NCBI RefSeq assembly: GCF_013170845.1
Contig: NZ_CP033367.1
Coordinates: 5,457,001-5,521,000 of the forward strand
Length of the DNA: 64,000 bases
From: Mesorhizobium loti R88b
Lineage (GTDB): Bacteria; Pseudomonadota; Alphaproteobacteria; Rhizobiales; Rhizobiaceae
Direction: 5' to 3'
In this document: in pieces, positions 27,479-36,535 of the stretch
How positions within the stretch are numbered: the stretch's first letter is position 1
Layout of the letters: each line of letters starts with the position of its first letter
The notes under the pieces: generated by a model
What the model was told of the DNA's origin: nothing
Seen by the model: the letters and a program-made list of their open reading frames with translations, nothing else
The model's database searches: none
Program-made: the position numbers and the translations under genes

Positions 27479-28375
27479 TCAATAGGGCTGAATGCGGTTC
27501 TCCGAGAGCTTCGACCTCAGCCACCCAGCGAAAGCGTCCAGCACCGGATGCGAAGCCTTGGCGTGTTCGGAGACGAGGAAATAGGAGCGCGGCGACTTGA
27601 TGGCGATGTCGAACGGCCTGACCAGCCGGCCCTCGCTGAGTGCGCGCCGGCTGGTCAGTTCGTCGCCCATGGCAATGCCCTGGCCGGCAATCGCCGCCGA
27701 GAAGACCAGGTTCATGTCGGAGAAGAAGATGCCGCCCTCGGTATCCGGGTTTTCCACCTTGGACAGGGCCAGCCAGCGCGCCCAATCCTCGGTGTCGTCG
27801 AGATGCAGCAGATTGGCGCGCAGCACGTCCGCCGGCCGGGAAAAACCGCCGACCTTGTTGAGCAGCGTCGGGCTGCATAGCGGCGTGAAGGAGATTTCGC
27901 AGAGTGGCTCAACCAAGCGGTTCGGCCAATTGCCAACACCGAAAGCGATGAAGGCGTCAGCCTCCGCATTGCTGACATCGTCGAGCCGCCTGGGCGTCAG
28001 GATGCGCAACGCCACGTCAGGATACATCTGCCGGAACTCGCCGATATGGGTGCATAAAAACAGTGAAGCAAAGCCCGGCGTGCAGGAAACGGCGAACGAG
28101 CCGCCGACACCGGTGCCGGCATCGCGCGTCACCGCGTCGCCCAGCACGGTGAGCGCCTTGCGCACGTCGCTGGCATAGCGCTGGCCACGCGGGGTGAGCG
28201 CGACGCCCTTGCCGATGCGTTCCAGCAGATCGAAGCCGAGGTCGCGCTCCAGCAGCCGCAATTGATGGCTGACCGCGCTGCGGGTGAGGTGCAGTTCATC
28301 GGCGGCGCGCCAGACGCTGCCGTGGCGGGCGAAACTGTCGAGGGCGCGCAGCGCTTGCGTGGATGGAATTCTCAA
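27479..28375 (-). CDS. LysR-family transcriptional regulator (GcvA-like)
   Basis: LTTR of 298 aa. The N-terminal winged helix-turn-helix covers residues about 5-64 (SVWRAADELHLTRSAVSHQLRLLE is the recognition region, given here only as a landmark at about 20-43). A periplasmic-binding-like effector domain follows. It is placed divergently from the M20 amidohydrolase with 75 bases between starts, and upstream of the ABC operon in the same direction, so it is well placed to control both. Confidence 0.9.
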   Translation of the reverse strand: MRIPSTQALRALDSFARHGSVWRAADELHLTRSAVSHQLRLLERDLGFDLLERIGKGVALTPRGQRYASDVRKALTVLGDAVTRDAGTGVGGSFAVSCTPGFASLFLCTHIGEFRQMYPDVALRILTPRRLDDVSNAEADAFIAFGVGNWPNRLVEPLCEISFTPLCSPTLLNKVGGFSRPADVLRANLLHLDDTEDWARWLALSKVENPDTEGGIFFSDMNLVFSAAIAGQGIAMGDELTSRRALSEGRLVRPFDIAIKSPRSYFLVSEHAKASHPVLDAFAGWLRSKLSENRIQPY

Positions 28376-28450
28376 GAGGTGAACCGAATTTGCACGAACC
28401 GGGAAAACATATCACTTTTTGGCGCGCCGCTTCACTGCTTTCTTTGACAC
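28376..28450. promoter_or_regulatory. Divergent LysR / M20 amidohydrolase intergenic region
   Basis: This 75-bp spacer is AT-richer than its flanks and separates the LysR gene from the amidohydrolase gene. LTTRs usually bind such divergent spacers. I could not pick a confident T-N11-A operator by eye. Confidence 0.4.
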
Positions 28451-30037
28451 ATGGACAAAGCGGTGACGACATCAGCGCAAGAGACTGCGCTCGCTTGCAT
28501 CGACGGCATCCAGCCGTCGCTGTCGGCATGGACGCGCACCATTTTCGATTTCGGCGAGACCGCCTGGCGCGAATACCAGTCGGCCGCCTTGTACGTAGCG
28601 CGGCTGAAGCATGAGGGTTTTTCCGTCGAGGAAGGCTCGGGCGGCATGCCGACCGCCTTCTGCGCCCACTGGACGAATGGCGCGGGGCCGACGATCGGCA
28701 TGTATGCCGAATATGACGCGGTGCCCGGCAATTGCCAGGACGCGGTGACGATGAAGCAGCCGCGGCCCGGCCTTGGCGTCGAGGCCGGCGGCCACACCGA
28801 TCCGCATTCGGGGCTCGGCATGGCAAGCCTCGGCGGCCTGTTGGCCACCAAGGCCGCCATGCAGCGCCACGGCATTCCAGGCACGCTGCGCTTCACCGGC
28901 GAGCCGGCGGAGAAGGTTCGCGGCTCGAAGCCGATCCATGCTGCCAAAGGCTATTATGATGGCCTTGCCGGCATGATCTCGTTCCATCCCTTCTACATGC
29001 TGCCGCTCTGCAACACGGCGCGCTGGGATACGCATTGCGGCGCTGCCTACGCGATGATCTACCGCTTCATCTGCGACGAACCCGAAAACTGGATCCACGC
29101 AGGCGATGGTGCGCCGATCCCGCAGGCGCATTCGGCGGTCCGCGCCCCGGGCGCCAATGACGCGCTGATGACGATGTACATGACCTCCAAGGCGCTGCGC
29201 GATTCCATGCTGCCGCACCAGGGCGGCTGGTCGATCAGCGAGGCGATCCTGACCGCCGGCCAGGCAACGGCCGACAATCTGCCGGCGGGCCTGTCCGAGA
29301 TCCAGTACATGATCCGCGTGCCGACCATTGCCATGGCTGAGCAGGTCACATCAGTGCTCGACCGCAATGCCGCCGCCGCCGCCAGCATGAGCGGCTGCCG
29401 CTATGAGCGCCACTGGGTGTCGAAGTCGCGGCCAGGGCTGGCCAACCATGCCATGGCCGAGATAGCCTATGAAGCGCTGTCGACGGTCGGCCCGCCGCGC
29501 TGGGACGAGGCCGCCAAGGCAATCGCGCGCGAAATCCAGGTCAATGCCGGGGCTACCGCGACGGAGAACCCGTTCATCGACGAGTTGGAGCGGCTGATTT
29601 CGCCACAAGACGCGGAGGCGATCCTGCGCCGCGACCTGCCACCCTCGCAGGTGAATTCGACCTCCGACGACTACACCGACATGAGCTGGCATGCGCCGAC
29701 GGCACGCTTCTATGTCGCGCGCCCGGCGCTGCGCTCGGCGAAGGGGCACGCCTATCCCTCCTGGGTGATGAATGCGCTAGGTGGCATTTCCGCCACCATC
29801 GACCCGATGGTGACCTGCGCGGCCAAGACCGTCGCGCTGGCGGCGCTGCGCCTGCTCGAGGACAAGACCGCCCGCGACGCGGCGATGGACGAATTCGTCA
29901 CCCGCACCGGAGGCGGCGTTGGTGGCACGAACTGGATCGCGCCGCTCTGCGACTACGAACCGCCGGTCAATTTCCGCTGGCCGGAATATGTCACCACCGC
30001 GCGCGGCCGCGACTGGTGGATCCCAAGCAATGCATGA
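28451..30037 (+). CDS. M20 family amidohydrolase/peptidase (AbgB-like)
   Basis: A cytoplasmic hydrolase of 528 aa related to aminobenzoyl-glutamate utilisation protein B and other M20D amidohydrolases, which cleave N-acyl or peptide amide bonds using two metals. Landmarks are EYDAVPG, the metal-site region GGHTDPHSGLG, GEPAEKVRGSKP, and the late ETN-type segment STSDDYTDMSW. The length matches the AbgB branch. The next gene, a guanidino-group hydrolase, follows after 39 bases with AGGAG in between, so they form an operon. Together they could process an acylated arginine or citrulline-like compound. Confidence 0.82.
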   Translation: MDKAVTTSAQETALACIDGIQPSLSAWTRTIFDFGETAWREYQSAALYVARLKHEGFSVEEGSGGMPTAFCAHWTNGAGPTIGMYAEYDAVPGNCQDAVTMKQPRPGLGVEAGGHTDPHSGLGMASLGGLLATKAAMQRHGIPGTLRFTGEPAEKVRGSKPIHAAKGYYDGLAGMISFHPFYMLPLCNTARWDTHCGAAYAMIYRFICDEPENWIHAGDGAPIPQAHSAVRAPGANDALMTMYMTSKALRDSMLPHQGGWSISEAILTAGQATADNLPAGLSEIQYMIRVPTIAMAEQVTSVLDRNAAAAASMSGCRYERHWVSKSRPGLANHAMAEIAYEALSTVGPPRWDEAAKAIAREIQVNAGATATENPFIDELERLISPQDAEAILRRDLPPSQVNSTSDDYTDMSWHAPTARFYVARPALRSAKGHAYPSWVMNALGGISATIDPMVTCAAKTVALAALRLLEDKTARDAAMDEFVTRTGGGVGGTNWIAPLCDYEPPVNFRWPEYVTTARGRDWWIPSNA

Positions 30038-30076
30038 CCGACCAACTCTTGAGAACAAGCCCACGAGGAGAACTCC

Positions 30077-31009
30077 ATGACCGTTCATGATCGCATCGTC
30101 GCCGAGCCGTTTTCGCTGCAGCGCCGCAATCCGACTGGCGGCACCAAGCCGCTGACATCATGGGGCTTCGCCAACGAAACCGACGTGCTGACCGACGTGC
30201 TGCTCGGCTCACCGAATTTCCTCCGCCACCTGTCGACCAGCTCGCTGTCGCGCAAACATCTGCGCGAGGCGCCCTGCAACGTCCAGATCGCCCAGGCGCA
30301 GCACAAGGACCTGGTCGCCGCCTACGAGCATTTTGGCGTCAACATCCACTGGCACGAGCCGACGCCGGAACTGCCGATGCAGGTCTATTCCCGCGATTCC
30401 AGCGTCATGACACCCTATGGCGCCTTCATCACCGCCATGGCCAACTGGTGGCGACGCGGCGAGAATTATGCCGCCATCCGCACCTACGAGAAACTCGGCA
30501 TCCCGATCTACGACATGGTCACCGCAGGCACTTTCGAGGGCGGTGACTTCAACGTCATCGAGGAAGGCGTGGTGCTGATCGGCTGCGGCGGCGCCCGCAC
30601 GCAGGAGGAAGGCGCCCGTCAGGTGCAGTCCTGGTTCGAGAAAGAGGGCTGGGAGACGCGTCTCGCCTTCATCGACGAATACTATGTCCATATCGACCTG
30701 ATGGTGGTGCCGATCGCCGAAAAGCTCACCGCCGTCTGCCTCGCCTGCACCGAACCCGGCATTGTCGACTGGCTGAAGGGCAAGGGCCACGAGATCATCG
30801 ACGTGCCGTTCCAGGACACGATGGCGCTCGGCTGCAACTTCATGTCGCTGGGCAAGGACCGGGTCATCGCGCCGACCTCCTCGAAGACGCTGATCGAAAA
30901 GCTCAAGGCGCGCGGCTTCGAGGTCGCGGCCGTCGACATGAGCGAGATCTCCAAGACCGGCGGCGGCATCCACTGCATGGCACAGGCGCTGAAGCGCGAA
31001 GCAGCATGA
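30077..31009 (+). CDS. Amidinotransferase/DDAH/citrullinase-fold hydrolase
   Basis: A 310-aa guanidine-modifying-superfamily hydrolase (arginine deiminase, dimethylarginine dimethylaminohydrolase, citrullinase). The catalytic set is visible: FEGGDFN (F153-N159) with the acidic substrate-binding residues, His205 in VHIDLMVVP, and the nucleophile Cys300 in GGGIHCMAQ. Such enzymes act on guanidino or ureido groups through a thiouronium-type intermediate. AGGAGAACTCC precedes the ATG. The pairing with an M20 amidohydrolase and a polyamine-type importer suggests catabolism of an imported guanidino or ureido compound; the exact substrate is not deducible. Confidence 0.85.
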   Translation: MTVHDRIVAEPFSLQRRNPTGGTKPLTSWGFANETDVLTDVLLGSPNFLRHLSTSSLSRKHLREAPCNVQIAQAQHKDLVAAYEHFGVNIHWHEPTPELPMQVYSRDSSVMTPYGAFITAMANWWRRGENYAAIRTYEKLGIPIYDMVTAGTFEGGDFNVIEEGVVLIGCGGARTQEEGARQVQSWFEKEGWETRLAFIDEYYVHIDLMVVPIAEKLTAVCLACTEPGIVDWLKGKGHEIIDVPFQDTMALGCNFMSLGKDRVIAPTSSKTLIEKLKARGFEVAAVDMSEISKTGGGIHCMAQALKREAA

Positions 31010-31232
31010 TAGAAGGATAACGGCAACGACCCCTCACCCGCCGGATCGAAAATCCGGTGGGCGGGCAACCATGTTGGCTGTTGCCTGCCTTTTCCATCGA
31101 CAAACCACGCAGCTGTGTCCTGCCTGCCCTTGTGAGCGTCCGAAAAATGGATGAATAGTCGCGGCAGGGCGCCGCCCTGAAATTGCCCGCTTGCGGTTTT
31201 CAGGTCACGCCACAGCCGAGCCGGGTTTTTGA

Positions 31233-33386
31233 ATGGTCAACCCTGAACCGCGCAAGAGAAGAGGTCCGATCGCGTCGCGCCTTCTGGCGATGGATGCCTG
31301 GGTCGATTCCTCGCTCTATGAGGTCGGGTTCAAGGCGCGCCAGTTCTGGGAAGGCGCGACGATCTTCTCGCGGCGTTTCCGTCTCAAAGGCTGGCGCCGC
31401 GGCATCATCGAACTGTTGAGCGAAGGTTTCACGCTTGGCGCCGGCGGCATGGTGGTGATGCTGGCGCTGGCAATCCCGGCCTTCCACGATACGACCGGTG
31501 ACTGGCGCGCCCAGGGCGACTTCGCCGTCACCTTCCTCGACCGCTACGGAAATGAGATCGGCCAGCGCGGCATCATCCAGCGCGACTCCGTGCCGGTCGA
31601 CGAGATGCCCGATCACGTCATCAAGGCGGTGCTTGCCACAGAGGATCGCCGCTTTTTCGAGCATTATGGCATCGACGTGCTCGGCCTTTCGCGCGCGATC
31701 TTCGAGAATGTGCGGGCGAACTCGGTCGTCCAGGGTGGTTCGAGCATTACCCAGCAATTGGCCAAGAACCTGTTCCTGACCAATGAGCGCACCTTCGAGC
31801 GCAAGATCAAGGAAGCCTTCCTGTCGCTGTGGCTCGAAGCCAATCTGTCGAAGAAGGAAATCCTGCAGCTCTACCTCGACCGCGCCTATATGGGCGGCGG
31901 CACCTTCGGCATCGAGGCGGCGGCCGACTTCTATTTCGGCAAGAGTGTCAAGGACTTGAACCTTGCCGAGGCGGCGATGCTGGCCGGCCTGTTCAAGGCG
32001 CCGACCAAATACGCCCCCCACATCAACCTGCCGGCGGCGCGCGCCCGCGCCAATGTGGTGCTGTCCAACCTCGTCGATTCAGGCTTCATGACCGAGGGCC
32101 AGGTGCTGCAGGCAAGGCTGCATCCGGCCGACGTCGTCGACCGCGGCGAACAGAAGAGCCCTGACTACTACCTCGACTGGGCCTTTGACGAGGTCAAGAA
32201 GATCGCCAAGCCGGGGCAGCACTCGCTGGTCGCGCACACCACTTTCGACGCCAACATCCAGAAGGCGGCGGAGGAGTCCGTCGAGTTCCACCTGCGCCAG
32301 TTCGGCAAGGAGTATAACGTCACCGAAGGTGCCGTGGTGGTCATCGAGACCAATGGCGCGGTGCGGGCGATCGTCGGCGGCCGCGACTACGGCGCCAGCC
32401 AGTTCAACCGCGCCACCAAGGCGCTGCGCCAGACCGGTTCGTCGTTCAAACCTTATGTCTATGCCACGGCGATGGAACACGGCTTTACGCCGAACTCGAT
32501 CATCTCGGGCGGACCGATCAGCTGGGGCAACTGGTCACCGCACAATTATGCCGGCGAATCCGCCGGCAACATCACGCTGATCATGGCGATGGCCAAGTCG
32601 ATCAACACGGTGCCGGTGCGGCTGGCCAAGGACCATCTCGGCATCGCACCCATCAAGGCGATGGCGGAGTCATTCGGGGTGGAATCACCGCTGGAGGGGC
32701 ACAAGACTATGGTCCTCGGCACCTCGGGCATGACCGTGATGGACCAGGCGACGGGCTACAGCGTGTTCGCTCAGAACGGCTTCGTCGGTTCCAGGCACGG
32801 CATCACCCAGCTCGTTACCCGCACCGGCGACGTGGTGTATGACTGGACCAAGGACGCACCGCCGCCGCACCGGGTGCTGTCAGAGCAGGCGCTGAAATCG
32901 ATGAACACCATGCTGGCGGCGGTGCCGGTGATGGGTACGGGTCGGCGGGCGCTCATTCCCAACATCGTCGTCGCCGGCAAGACCGGGACGACGCAATCCT
33001 ACCGCGACGCCTGGTTTGTCGGCTTTACCGGCAACTACACAGCGGCCGTGTGGCTGGGCAATGACGATTTCACCCCGACCAAGAACATGACGGGCGGCAC
33101 GCTGCCGGCAATGGTCTGGCAACGGCTGATGGTCTATGCGCACCAGAACATCGATCTGAAGCCGATCCCCGGCATCGACAAACCGTTTGTCGACGAGGAG
33201 ATCGCGGCCAAGGCCGCGGAAGCGCAGAAGAAGAGCGAGGACCAGGCAGCAGCCGATGCCGCTGCCGAACGCCCGCCGGTGCTGTCCAGCCGAACCACGC
33301 AGACTTTGAGGGACATGACCCGGCTGTTCGAGACAGCGCCCCGGCTCGACGCCCCCGCCCCGCCCGAAACGCTTTCGGCGCTGTGA
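31233..33386 (+). CDS. Class A penicillin-binding protein (transglycosylase-transpeptidase)
   Basis: Bifunctional peptidoglycan synthase of 717 aa. A cytoplasmic tail and a membrane helix near residues 65-88 are followed by the GT51 glycosyltransferase domain with catalytic Glu137 in EDRRFFEHYG and GGSSITQQLAKN. The transpeptidase domain has S403-x-x-K406 in TGSSFKP, an SIN motif (KSINT), and K583-T-G in GKTGTT. The C-terminus is an Ala/Glu-rich tail. It resembles the PBP1a group common in rhizobia. It reads in the same direction as the split DUF1214/DUF1254 pair, about 100 bases away. Confidence 0.93.
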   Translation: MVNPEPRKRRGPIASRLLAMDAWVDSSLYEVGFKARQFWEGATIFSRRFRLKGWRRGIIELLSEGFTLGAGGMVVMLALAIPAFHDTTGDWRAQGDFAVTFLDRYGNEIGQRGIIQRDSVPVDEMPDHVIKAVLATEDRRFFEHYGIDVLGLSRAIFENVRANSVVQGGSSITQQLAKNLFLTNERTFERKIKEAFLSLWLEANLSKKEILQLYLDRAYMGGGTFGIEAAADFYFGKSVKDLNLAEAAMLAGLFKAPTKYAPHINLPAARARANVVLSNLVDSGFMTEGQVLQARLHPADVVDRGEQKSPDYYLDWAFDEVKKIAKPGQHSLVAHTTFDANIQKAAEESVEFHLRQFGKEYNVTEGAVVVIETNGAVRAIVGGRDYGASQFNRATKALRQTGSSFKPYVYATAMEHGFTPNSIISGGPISWGNWSPHNYAGESAGNITLIMAMAKSINTVPVRLAKDHLGIAPIKAMAESFGVESPLEGHKTMVLGTSGMTVMDQATGYSVFAQNGFVGSRHGITQLVTRTGDVVYDWTKDAPPPHRVLSEQALKSMNTMLAAVPVMGTGRRALIPNIVVAGKTGTTQSYRDAWFVGFTGNYTAAVWLGNDDFTPTKNMTGGTLPAMVWQRLMVYAHQNIDLKPIPGIDKPFVDEEIAAKAAEAQKKSEDQAAADAAAERPPVLSSRTTQTLRDMTRLFETAPRLDAPAPPETLSAL

Positions 33387-33489
33387 TTGCCACAGCGCAG
33401 CAGAATGGGCAATTCCATCACGCCGGCTTGCCACGAGGCCCCGCGCCGCGATATCCCCGAGCTGCAATTCTCCACATGACCGGCTTTTG

Positions 33490-34074
33490 ATGCTCAAGAA
33501 CGCCTTCCTGATGCTGCTTTCGCTTGCCATAGCCATTGGCGGCGGCGGCGCCAGCGTCTGGTATGCGCTGAAGATCCAGGATGGCGTCGGCGCGATCCGG
33601 ATCGGCCAATGGACCGCCTTTCCCGACATCGGCACGCCGGCCGCCGACCCCTATTCCAAGGCGCGCGTGGCACGCGAGGGCGTGCTTGCACTCGGCCGCG
33701 CCGAAGGCTTGTCCTTCGTCGCGGAAAATGACGCTGCCGGCGACCAGCTCAAGCGGGAATGCACCTACAGAATAGAGGGCGGATTTCCGACCGCCCGCTT
33801 CTGGACGCTCTATGCCGCCGATCAATCGCTCGGTGTCGTCGAGACAGGCAAGCCGCGACTTGCCGCGCTTCAGTCCTATGAGGTGCTACGCCAAGCCGAC
33901 AATTCGGTGATCATTTCTGTCGGCCACCACCCAATGCCCGGCAACTGGCTTTTGACCGACGGATCGGGGCGGATGTATTTCGTCCTGACCTTCTACGACA
34001 CGCCGATTGCCAGCAGCACCGGCCTGTCCGACGTCTCGCTGCCCAGGATCGTGAAGGCCGGCTGCGATGCGTAA
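33490..34074 (+). CDS. Membrane-anchored DUF1214 protein
   Basis: A 194-aa protein with an N-terminal membrane anchor (residues 1-25) and a DUF1214-type domain of beta strands (YRIEGGFPTARFWTLYA, given as a landmark near residues 95-111; NWLLTDGSGRMYFVLTFYDTP near 157-177 in part). The ATG at 33490 is one codon inside a TTG that could also start. Its last eight bases overlap the next gene, which encodes the companion DUF1254 domain. In many bacteria the two domains form one protein. The function is unknown. Confidence 0.8.
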   Translation: MLKNAFLMLLSLAIAIGGGGASVWYALKIQDGVGAIRIGQWTAFPDIGTPAADPYSKARVAREGVLALGRAEGLSFVAENDAAGDQLKRECTYRIEGGFPTARFWTLYAADQSLGVVETGKPRLAALQSYEVLRQADNSVIISVGHHPMPGNWLLTDGSGRMYFVLTFYDTPIASSTGLSDVSLPRIVKAGCDA

Positions 34075-34636
34075 CGTCCTGGCAGCACTACGCCGTCTTT
34101 TCCATGCCGTCCTGCTCGGCCTGGTCGGCGCCGGCATCGTGCACATCGTGGTGTTGCTTCTGGTACCGGAATTTTCGGAACGCGACGCTTGGTCCCGACT
34201 GTCCATGGCGTCCGATCTCTACCGGATGAACCGGCTCGATGCCGAGGCGGGCGGCGCGCCGGTGGTGAAATCGGTCGACCCGCTGTTCTACGCCACGGCC
34301 TGCCGGTTCGACCTCGAGGAAGGCATGGTCCGCATCAAGGCGCCGGGAAACGTGCCCTTCTGGTCGGTCTCGGTCTATGACCGCAACGGGCACAACATTT
34401 ATTCCTTCAACGACCATACGGCGACCGGCGGCAAGCTTGATGCCGTGGTGCTGACGCCGGCGCAGATGATCGACGTGCGCAAGGACTTGCCTGAGGATCT
34501 GCAGGGCGCGATCTTCGTCGAAGCGCCCATCGACGAGGGCATCTTCGTCATCCGCAGCTTCGTGCCGGACGACAGCTGGAAGCCGATCGTGTCGCGCTTC
34601 CTCGATCAGAGTTCCTGCGAGCTGCAGGATTTCTAG
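34067..34636 (+). CDS. Membrane-anchored DUF1254 protein
   Basis: A 189-aa protein with a membrane helix at about residues 13-33 and a DUF1254-type domain (SVDPLFYATACRFDL; VPFWSVSVYDRNGHNIYSF as landmarks). It starts inside the end of the DUF1214 gene (8-base overlap), so the two are likely made in equal amounts and act together in the periplasm. No enzymatic motif is obvious. Confidence 0.82.
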   Translation: MRNVLAALRRLFHAVLLGLVGAGIVHIVVLLLVPEFSERDAWSRLSMASDLYRMNRLDAEAGGAPVVKSVDPLFYATACRFDLEEGMVRIKAPGNVPFWSVSVYDRNGHNIYSFNDHTATGGKLDAVVLTPAQMIDVRKDLPEDLQGAIFVEAPIDEGIFVIRSFVPDDSWKPIVSRFLDQSSCELQDF

Positions 34637-34719
34637 GCCAGATCGCGAACCTGATATCCGTACCAGGAGAGCCGGCAGCGAATACTGCCTGATGAGGCAG
34701 TCTGCTGCTTCAGGAAAAC

Positions 34720-34905
34720 TCAATGGTGCGGCATCGGCGTCCGTGGCGATCCCGGCTTGTCTGGCCCGGCAGGCCGCGCATCAGCGGCGCTGGACCGCTC
34801 ATAGCGGATGCCGGGAAAGATGATCACCGCCGCCGGTATTTCGGCGGTTTGCTTGGCTCGATTGGTTGGTGCCGCTCGCGGCACGAAAGACAGTACCATG
34901 CCCAT
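34720..34905 (-). CDS. Small hypothetical protein with IIFPGIRYER motif
   Basis: A 61-residue frame starting MGMVLSFVPRAAPT and containing VIIFPGIRYERSS, followed by a Pro-rich tail. I recall short rhizobial proteins with an SFVPR start and an IIFPGxRYE block, which makes this frame more credible than its size suggests. GAGGA lies upstream at somewhat long spacing. It faces the DUF1254 gene convergently. The role is unknown and there is no membrane segment. Confidence 0.45.
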   Translation of the reverse strand: MGMVLSFVPRAAPTNRAKQTAEIPAAVIIFPGIRYERSSAADARPAGPDKPGSPRTPMPHH

Positions 34906-35094
34906 GATTCGCGCATTCCTCTCGGTTTCCCCGGAGCACAACGCAACGCCTCCAAATGTTATTAAGGCCGGCAGAGGGTTAACGGAGCGCTAACGGATCG
35001 CCGCTAACTTGATCTTTGTTCTTGGCGATCGCGAAACCGACACAGTCCCGGTTGAGCGCTACCAGGGCTGTGTATCGAGTATCGGGTATCCTTC

Positions 35095-36129
35095 GTGTCA
35101 TCTTCGGATTTCAGGCAAATCGCTGTACGAACGGAATCGGGTCGGGCTGAAAGGCTGTTCCGCGCCGCGGTGTCGGCGTTCTGTTGCCTTACCCGCCCGT
35201 CGCGCCGCGAGATCGGCCAGCTCGAAGACCTGACGCTGCCGCTGTTCGACGATGTGTCCGTCGAATCGCGACGCTACGTGGCCGCCGCCCTTTCGGAATG
35301 TGAATATGCCCCCGCAGCACTTGTGCGGCGCCTGTGCGAGGAGCCGGTCGATATTGCAGCACCGCTGCTGATCCGCTCACGCGCTGTCAGCGATATCGAC
35401 CTTATCGCGCTGATCGGCCGGCATGGGCTGCCGCATGCGCGCGCCATTGCGCGCCGCAAGGACCTGAACCCGACGATCGCCGATCTGATCAGGGCGCTCG
35501 AGCGACCGACGCTGGTGCGGGTGCGGGAACCGGAGGCACAAGCTCCCGCCGCACCAATCACCGCAGCCGCGAATGCGGAAGCGGCCGAAGACATCACGGC
35601 AAGCTCACAGTCCTCCGGCATTGCCGCCGAGAATGCTCGGCGCAGGCTGCGCTCGATGATGCGCACCGGCGACGAAGCATCAGCGGCGAAGGTCGATGCG
35701 TTCCCCGGTTCGGATACCTATGTCAAGCTGCGCGAGACGGCGCTGACGGGAAACGCCGCGTTCTTCCAGACCGCGCTTGCCGACGCCCTCGACATTGATT
35801 TCTCGACCGCCCGCTCGCTGACCGCCAACCAGAACTACGCCTCACTGCTTGCGGCGCTGCGCTCGCTCGACTTCAGCGAAGACAGGGCATTCCTGATCAC
35901 GGTCGCCGTCTATCCGAGCCTCTTCCCGCATCCGCAGGCCATCCGGACCTATCTCGACCGCTATCGTCTGCTGCATCGCGATGTGGCTCTGGACCGGGTG
36001 CGGGGATGGAAAGCCGAGACGCTGTCCAGGATGGTTCGCGACGCTTCTCCCGCAAACAGCGATAGCCGCGAGGCCTCGAACAGCGACGAAGCCGCTACCC
36101 CCGGCCTCAGGGCGTCTTCACGGAAATAA
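35095..36129 (+). CDS. DUF2336 domain protein
   Basis: A 344-aa protein, probably cytoplasmic and mostly helical, matching the alphaproteobacterial DUF2336 family (SRREIGQLEDLTLPLFDDV; CEYAPAALVRRLCEEP; ADALDIDFSTARSLT as landmarks). The repeat-like helical character suggests a HEAT-type protein-interaction scaffold. The start is the GTG at 35095; no strong ribosome site is visible. Its 3' end overlaps the convergent DUF1491 gene by 23 bases. The function is unknown. Confidence 0.8.
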   Translation: MSSSDFRQIAVRTESGRAERLFRAAVSAFCCLTRPSRREIGQLEDLTLPLFDDVSVESRRYVAAALSECEYAPAALVRRLCEEPVDIAAPLLIRSRAVSDIDLIALIGRHGLPHARAIARRKDLNPTIADLIRALERPTLVRVREPEAQAPAAPITAAANAEAAEDITASSQSSGIAAENARRRLRSMMRTGDEASAAKVDAFPGSDTYVKLRETALTGNAAFFQTALADALDIDFSTARSLTANQNYASLLAALRSLDFSEDRAFLITVAVYPSLFPHPQAIRTYLDRYRLLHRDVALDRVRGWKAETLSRMVRDASPANSDSREASNSDEAATPGLRASSRK

Positions 36130-36454
36130 GTTCCTCGACGGGAACGGTGCCAGCCTCGATCTCGACCACCCAGATGTCGGGATCAAACTTCTTTTCCCTC
36201 TCGAGGCGGGCATCGAGCACGGCTGGATCATCGCCGGTGGCAAGAAGGCTGAAGAAGCGGTCGTCGGGCTTGGCCGAATCGTAACTTGTCTGCGGTGCCG
36301 GCCCGTAGAGGGCGATTTCGCCCAGCCTGCCCCGCGCCAGAACGAAAACGGCGCCGGCCTCGGTCGCGCCACGGTTGACCACGGCGGCAAAGCCGCCGGC
36401 GCCGAAAACCCGGCGCAACAGGGCCGAAACCCACAGATCCGATGTGACGCGCAT
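36107..36454 (-). CDS. DUF1491 family protein
   Basis: A 115-aa protein typical of Rhizobiales (starts MRVTSDLWVSALLRRVF; contains GAVFVLARGRLGEIALYGP and DPDIWVVEIE as landmarks). It is a small soluble alpha/beta domain with no signal peptide. It is upstream of the DUF2336 end (convergent overlap) and downstream of the peptidoglycan-binding-domain gene on the same strand, with about 80 bases between. The function is unknown. Confidence 0.88.
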   Translation of the reverse strand: MRVTSDLWVSALLRRVFGAGGFAAVVNRGATEAGAVFVLARGRLGEIALYGPAPQTSYDSAKPDDRFFSLLATGDDPAVLDARLEREKKFDPDIWVVEIEAGTVPVEELISVKTP

Positions 36455-36535
36455 GAAAACTCCGCAGACCGTGCGGGCTATCTATCGACATTTCATTCGC
36501 TGTGCGAGCCGCGTTTCGGGCTTGTAGGTCGGACC

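Noticed and set aside
31037..31065. GC-rich inverted repeat after the DDAH-fold gene considered as a terminator
   Set aside because: The stem is short with an internal mismatch and no T-run, so I did not list it as a terminator.
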